A stretch of 64,000 nt of DNA from Photobacterium ganghwense (GTDB lineage: Bacteria > Pseudomonadota > Gammaproteobacteria > Enterobacterales > Vibrionaceae). The notes under the pieces are model-generated. The model saw only the letters and a program-made list of their open reading frames with translations, had not been told where the DNA came from and made no database searches. Position 1 is the stretch's first letter. Every line of letters starts with the position of its first letter. Below are positions 59,669 to 64,000 of the stretch, one piece after another. The translations under genes and the position numbers were made by a program. The DNA lies in assembly GCF_003025595.1 (NCBI RefSeq), contig NZ_PYMI01000002.1, positions 1-64,000 of the forward strand. Direction: 5' to 3'.

Positions 59669-60792
59669 GCGACCATTCAGCCCAGGACAAAACCGAAAAG
59701 GCATCTCCCCAGAAAATCCGCAAAGCCCGTGAGCAGGGACAGATTCCCCGCGCCAAAGATTTCACCACTGCAGTGATCTTTCTGGTGGTGGCCGTCTATT
59801 TTTCGACGCAACTGGCCGACATCTGGCAAAGCATGGCTGGCATCTTCCGTTTTAACATGGCACTCACCCATGCCGATCTGGAGAACCCATGGCAGGCCAT
59901 CGAACAATTGGGTCAGAGTCTTGGTCTTATCATTGAGCTGTTGCTGCCGTTGTTTGCGGCCATCCTGGTGGCCACCTTCGCCAGTTCACTGGTACTGGGG
60001 GGATGGCTGTTTTACCCGGCCGGGGCACTGCCTAAACTCAGTAAGCTCAACCCACTGGCGGGTATCAAACGGATGTTTTCCAGCCGCTCGCTGGTTGAGC
60101 TGTTGAAATCAGCCCTGAAAGTGACGGTCATTTTTGCGCTGTTGTATTTCTATCTGGATCAGCACTTGGCTCAGTTGCTGGGGATGCAGTCACTACCGCT
60201 GGAGCAGGGCGTAGTTGCCATCATGGTCATCCTGTATGACGGGGTATTGCTGATGGGGCTGGCACTGCTGCTGTTTGGCTTGATTGATATTCCCTACCAG
60301 CGCTGGGAGCACCTCAAGCAGCTGAAAATGACCAAGCAGGAACTCAAAGAAGAATTTAAGAATAACGAAGGGCGTCCGGAAGTGAAGCAACGCATCCGCC
60401 AGATTCAGCAACAGTTCGCCCGCCGTAAGATTGAAAAAACCGTGCCGCAGGCGGACGTGGTGATCGTCAACCCGACCCATTATGCCGTTGCCATCAAGTA
60501 TGACCCGGCGCTGGCAGATGCTCCCTTTGTGGTCGCCAAGGGAATCGATGAAACCGCCATGCACATTCAGCGTATCGCCCGCGAAAATGGGGTGGAGATT
60601 CTCAGCTCGCCGCCCCTAACTCGTTCGATTTACCACACTACCCAGCTGGAACAAGCAATTCCGAGTCAGCTGTATATTGCTGTCGCCCATATTCTCACTT
60701 ATGTGTTGCAACTCAGGGCGTTCCGAACTGGCCAGGGCAATCAGCCTCAGCCGTTGCCGACATTTGTCATTCCAAAACATTTACAGCATTGA
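59665..60792 (+). CDS. flhB: Lateral flagellar export switch protein FlhB
   Basis: A 375-residue protein with four membrane helices and a cytoplasmic domain that cleaves itself at NPTH (in VIVNPTHYAVAIKYDP, about residue 269) to switch substrate specificity. The N-terminal DKTEKASPQKIRKAREQGQIPRAKD is typical. It follows fliR with an ATGA overlap. A 145-nt gap then precedes flhA. Confidence 0.96.
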   Translation: MSDHSAQDKTEKASPQKIRKAREQGQIPRAKDFTTAVIFLVVAVYFSTQLADIWQSMAGIFRFNMALTHADLENPWQAIEQLGQSLGLIIELLLPLFAAILVATFASSLVLGGWLFYPAGALPKLSKLNPLAGIKRMFSSRSLVELLKSALKVTVIFALLYFYLDQHLAQLLGMQSLPLEQGVVAIMVILYDGVLLMGLALLLFGLIDIPYQRWEHLKQLKMTKQELKEEFKNNEGRPEVKQRIRQIQQQFARRKIEKTVPQADVVIVNPTHYAVAIKYDPALADAPFVVAKGIDETAMHIQRIARENGVEILSSPPLTRSIYHTTQLEQAIPSQLYIAVAHILTYVLQLRAFRTGQGNQPQPLPTFVIPKHLQH

Positions 60793-60937
60793 CGCTTCCT
60801 GTCGTGCTTTACAGAGTGACCGACTTTGTTTGAACACCAACCACGTAACGCAACCAGATTAACGCAATTCAACCGGACAAGAGATAACAAGATGCTGACT
60901 TTGACTACAGCACGAAACGCCGTAAGAAGGACTACGC

Positions 60938-63031
60938 ATGTTTAATTGGCTAACCCAACTCCGACAGTCGAGCAAAGGATATATCGGTATCCCGTTTGCT
61001 TTGCTCATGATCCTGGCTATGGTGATCCTGCCACTGCCACCGATGCTGCTCGATGCCCTGTTCACTTTCAACATTGTGCTGGCCATTCTGGTTCTGCTGG
61101 TCAGTACAACAGCCAAACGCCCGTTAGATTTCTCGGTTTTCCCGACTATCCTGCTGGTCGCAACGCTGATGCGTCTGACCCTGAACGTAGCCTCAACCCG
61201 GGTTGTCTTACTGGAAGGCCATAACGGCGGCGATGCGGCCGGTAAGGTCATTCAGGCATTCGGTGAAGTGGTTATCGGCGGAAACTATGTGGTCGGTATG
61301 GTGATTTTCGTCATCCTGATGATCATTAACTTTGTCGTGATTACCAAAGGTGGTGAACGTATTTCAGAGGTGGCTGCCCGTTTCACTCTGGATGCCCTGC
61401 CGGGTAAACAGATGGCGATTGATGCCGATCTTAACGCGGGTCTGATCGATCAGGAACGCGCCAAGCAGCGCCGACGGGAAGTGGCGAATGAAGCCGACTT
61501 TTACGGTTCCATGGACGGTGCTTCCAAATTCGTTCGCGGCGATGCCATCGCTGGTCTGCTGATCCTGTTTATTAACATTCTGGGCGGGATCAGTATCGGG
61601 GTGTTCGAGCATGGTCTGGGGGCGTCAGATGCCTTTAAAACCTATGCCCTGTTGACCATTGGTGATGGTCTGGTCGCACAAATCCCATCACTGTTACTGG
61701 CAACGGCCGCAGCCATTATCGTCACCCGTGTTAACGACAGCGATGACGACATGGCCGAGACAATGCGTAATCAGCTACTGGCCACCCCAGCGACTCTGTT
61801 CACAGTCGCCGGGGTGATGCTGGTGATCGGGCTGGTTCCGGGCATGCCACATCTGGCCTTCTTCTCTTTTTCTGCGGTGCTGGCCTTTGCGGGTTGGCGT
61901 CAGCTCAAAGCCCCTGTTCGTGACACGCAGCTGGACGAAGTGCAGGCCATATCCGATGCCATGCAGCGCGATCAGGAGCAGCCACTGAACTGGGACGATA
62001 TTCCGCATATTCACAGCCTGTCACTGGCTCTGGGATTTCGGCTGGTGCACCTGGTCAACAAAGAGCAGGGTGCGCCACTGACCCAGCGTATCCGCGGGGT
62101 GCGTAAAAACCTGTCCGAGCAGGTCGGTTATCTGCTGCCGGAAGTCAACATCCGCGATAACCTGAGCCTGAAACCTAACCAGTACACCTTGTCGGTCAAC
62201 GGTGAAATCATTGAACAGGGGATGATCGAACCGGATCGCCTGATGGCGATTGCCGTCGGGGAAACCTATGGTGACATAGACGGTATTCTCGGCAGTGACC
62301 CGGCCTATCAGCTCCCAGCGGTATGGATCCAACACGATGACAAAGCGCGCGCGCTGAACATGGGCTATCAGGTTGTGGATGATGCCACCGTGATTGCCAC
62401 TCATCTGAGCAAAGTGATGAAAACGCACCTTGCCGAGCTGTTCACCCATGACGATGTCGACCTGATGAACCAGCGTCTCGCTCACCAGGCCCCAAAACTG
62501 GCCGAGGCATTGAGCGCGGCACTCAACCCGGCACAACAGCTGAAAGTTTTCCGCCAGTTGTTACTGGATCAGGTTCCCCTGAAAGATATTCGAACCATCG
62601 CCAACACCATGCTCGACAGCAGCGAAAACACCAAAGACCCGATTCTGCTTGCCGCTGATGTGCGATGCAGCCTGCGCCGAACCCTGGTGAACCTGATCAA
62701 TGGCGACAAACGGGAACTGAGCGTGTACACCCTCTCCGATAACCTGGAACAGATGCTGATGACGTCGCTGCAACAGGCTCAGGCAGGCGGACCTGTGATG
62801 CTCGACAGTTTCCCGATTGAGCCGAATATTCTGAGCCAGTTCCAGCAAAATCTGCCGCTGATTCGCCAACAGCTGAAACAGCAGGGCCTGGCACCGGTTC
62901 TGCTGGTGATGCCGCAACTGCGACCATTACTGTCACGGTATGCCCGCACATTCGCCCAGGGACTGGCGGTGCTGTCATATAACGAAATTCCGGAAAACAA
63001 ACAGATAAACGTGGTAGGCAACCTTGGATAA
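60938..63031 (+). CDS. flhA: Lateral flagellar export gate protein FlhA
   Basis: A 697-residue protein with about eight N-terminal membrane helices (residues 15-315) and a large cytoplasmic domain that binds chaperones. The loop FGEVVIGGNYVVGMVIFVILMIINFVVITKGGERISEVAARFTLDALPGKQMAIDADLNAGLID (about 110-170) is the highly conserved FHIPEP signature. AAGGA precedes the ATG. The last codons overlap the following gene. Confidence 0.96.
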   Translation: MFNWLTQLRQSSKGYIGIPFALLMILAMVILPLPPMLLDALFTFNIVLAILVLLVSTTAKRPLDFSVFPTILLVATLMRLTLNVASTRVVLLEGHNGGDAAGKVIQAFGEVVIGGNYVVGMVIFVILMIINFVVITKGGERISEVAARFTLDALPGKQMAIDADLNAGLIDQERAKQRRREVANEADFYGSMDGASKFVRGDAIAGLLILFINILGGISIGVFEHGLGASDAFKTYALLTIGDGLVAQIPSLLLATAAAIIVTRVNDSDDDMAETMRNQLLATPATLFTVAGVMLVIGLVPGMPHLAFFSFSAVLAFAGWRQLKAPVRDTQLDEVQAISDAMQRDQEQPLNWDDIPHIHSLSLALGFRLVHLVNKEQGAPLTQRIRGVRKNLSEQVGYLLPEVNIRDNLSLKPNQYTLSVNGEIIEQGMIEPDRLMAIAVGETYGDIDGILGSDPAYQLPAVWIQHDDKARALNMGYQVVDDATVIATHLSKVMKTHLAELFTHDDVDLMNQRLAHQAPKLAEALSAALNPAQQLKVFRQLLLDQVPLKDIRTIANTMLDSSENTKDPILLAADVRCSLRRTLVNLINGDKRELSVYTLSDNLEQMLMTSLQQAQAGGPVMLDSFPIEPNILSQFQQNLPLIRQQLKQQGLAPVLLVMPQLRPLLSRYARTFAQGLAVLSYNEIPENKQINVVGNLG

Positions 63032-63833
63032 CCTCACACAACTCAATACACTTCGCGCGTTTGTGCTGGGGCTGATGCCAGCGGCGGTAAGTCACAAGGA
63101 TGACAGCATTGTGCTGGATGCACTGCGCTATAATGACATCCGCCATGTCTGTCAGGCCATTCGGCATACCCAAAGCGATGACGAATATTTTCAGCATCTG
63201 ACCCTGCGCTTTGGCGGAAACAGCGAGCAGAGTGTTTACCGCTTTGCACTGTCAGAGACCATGCGCATCAGCTTAGATCTCTACAGCCTGTATCTGGCAG
63301 TAAGGCTGATCCGTTGTCAGCTGGATGTTTATCGTCCGGCCACCATTCATGCCGTTGTCGTGCCCTTGCAGTCTGAGACGGTGAGCAGCCCGCAGGGACA
63401 GCAATTTCTGCGAGAAATTTACCGCCAGCACAGTGCAGCCATGGCGCACATCATTCCCTGCATCCAGCTGATTCACTCACTCCCGCCAGTGCCAGCCCTC
63501 ACGCAGCAACTGCATTGGCTGCGGGCACAATCCGACAGGCTTTGGTTCGAGTTGAACACGCCCAGTGAACATCTGGTTTATACCCGCGCATTCCACCCGG
63601 ACGCGATTAAAGTTTCCCAGCCCTTAACCAGTGAGGCCAGTCGCGACGGACTAGAGCCGATCGCCGCTTTCACCCGTGAACAGCAGATTGATTTCATCGC
63701 AGGTCGTGTTGGCACAAGACAGGATCTTCACCACTACCGGTCACTCGGCGCGTCCTACTATTTCGGGTATATCCGGGATATTCCAAGCACGGTCAGAGAG
63801 ATGCCACTGCGACTGGTAGCGTCAAACAACTAA
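63024..63833 (+). CDS. Unknown protein coupled to flhA
   Basis: A 269-residue protein starting at a TTG that overlaps the flhA stop by 8 nt, with AGG 6 nt upstream. It is soluble, largely helical, with no signal peptide or membrane segment. A middle block (SVYRFALSETMRISLDLYSLYLAVRLIRCQLDVYRPATIHAVVVPLQSE) and the late AFTREQQIDFIAGRVGTRQDLHHYRSLGASYYFGYIRDIPSTVREMPL look conserved-type, but I recognise no family. Translational coupling implies that it serves lateral flagella, perhaps as a chaperone or regulator. A terminator follows at once. Confidence 0.75.
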   Translation: MDNLTQLNTLRAFVLGLMPAAVSHKDDSIVLDALRYNDIRHVCQAIRHTQSDDEYFQHLTLRFGGNSEQSVYRFALSETMRISLDLYSLYLAVRLIRCQLDVYRPATIHAVVVPLQSETVSSPQGQQFLREIYRQHSAAMAHIIPCIQLIHSLPPVPALTQQLHWLRAQSDRLWFELNTPSEHLVYTRAFHPDAIKVSQPLTSEASRDGLEPIAAFTREQQIDFIAGRVGTRQDLHHYRSLGASYYFGYIRDIPSTVREMPLRLVASNN

Positions 63834-63852
63834 CCTGCCACATCATTTTTTC

Positions 63853-63876
63853 AGCCCCGTCAGCGGGGCTTTTTTT
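63853..63876 (+). terminator. Terminator of the fliM-flhA operon
   Basis: AGCCCCG and CGGGGCT pair perfectly over a 4-nt loop with six U residues after, 20 nt past the last stop codon. Confidence 0.93.
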
Positions 63877-63900
63877 CGCTCTGAATGCCACTCCCCGTGT

Positions 63901-63942
63901 CTGCCTCTGCCTCTGCCTCTGCCTCTGCCTCTGCCTCTGCCT
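63901..63942. repeat. Seven perfect CTGCCT units
   Basis: A 6-nt tandem repeat with seven identical copies shortly after the operon terminator. No gene is seen from 63877 to the window end. Confidence 0.95.
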
Positions 63943-64000
63943 TCCATCAAACCTTTCTGATTATCTAAAGGAAAACATTAAATTTTTTTTGACTAACTAT

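Overview
The window reads as one chromosomal segment of a marine gammaproteobacterium, most likely a Vibrionaceae member (Photobacterium, Grimontia or Vibrio-like). The basis is the lateral flagellar block, whose arrangement (fliJIHGFE-lafK-motY divergent from fliMNPQR-flhBA) is the one known from Vibrio parahaemolyticus lateral flagella, together with a QnrS-type pentapeptide protein, a Vibrio-type thermostable hemolysin family protein and a YehS/DUF1456 gene. The name of the genus is inference. Most of the segment looks like vertically inherited sequence of moderate GC; 1-1260 and about 18.4-22.1 kb are visibly more AT-rich and look like accessory patches.

Layout. 0.4-1.5 kb: an orphan GIY-YIG-like ORF and a tRNA-Ser/tRNA-Asp pair. 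1.6-16.3 kb: a C4/C5 catabolic neighbourhood. It holds a Tat-exported TRAP transporter operon with a universal stress protein, a succinate/glutarate semialdehyde dehydrogenase with a divergent LysR, the glutarate pair lhgO-glaH(csiD) with a divergent LysR, and an omega-amino acid transaminase. Together these can take 5-aminovalerate to glutarate semialdehyde, glutarate, L-2-hydroxyglutarate and 2-oxoglutarate. A DM13 protein and a LysR/PACE efflux pair follow. 17.1 kb: tyrS. 18.4-22.0 kb: AT-rich patch with gene remnants, a small membrane protein, a qnrS-like gene and yehS. 22.1-29.0 kb: a six-gene operon (thermostable hemolysin family, acyl-adenylating enzyme fused to a diiron oxidase-like domain, SDR, TPR protein, response regulator, histidine kinase) headed by a perfect CTTAAG-N5-CTTAAG direct repeat.

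31.0-42.4 kb: a trigonelline (N-methylnicotinate) catabolic cluster matching the tgn genes of Acinetobacter baylyi: GntR regulator, LLM oxygenase, BCCT transporter, MFMS hydrolase, MFMB dehydrogenase, flavin reductase and succinate semialdehyde dehydrogenase, extended here by a NUDIX hydrolase and a ribB that could feed flavin to the oxygenase. Two identical 14-bp sites with a TGGTATACCA core sit in its divergent promoter region. 42.5-46.2 kb: arginase family/nucleotidyltransferase pair, rnk, and an M28 lipoprotein peptidase. 46.6-47.8 kb: a TrpRS of the auxiliary type preceded by a 23-codon leader with tandem Trp codons and a competing hairpin that can hide the trpS ribosome binding site. 48.1-63.8 kb: lateral flagellar export/motor operons.

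A trait running through the whole window is short, freshly duplicated tandem repeats (6-34 nt units) in the gaps right after genes.
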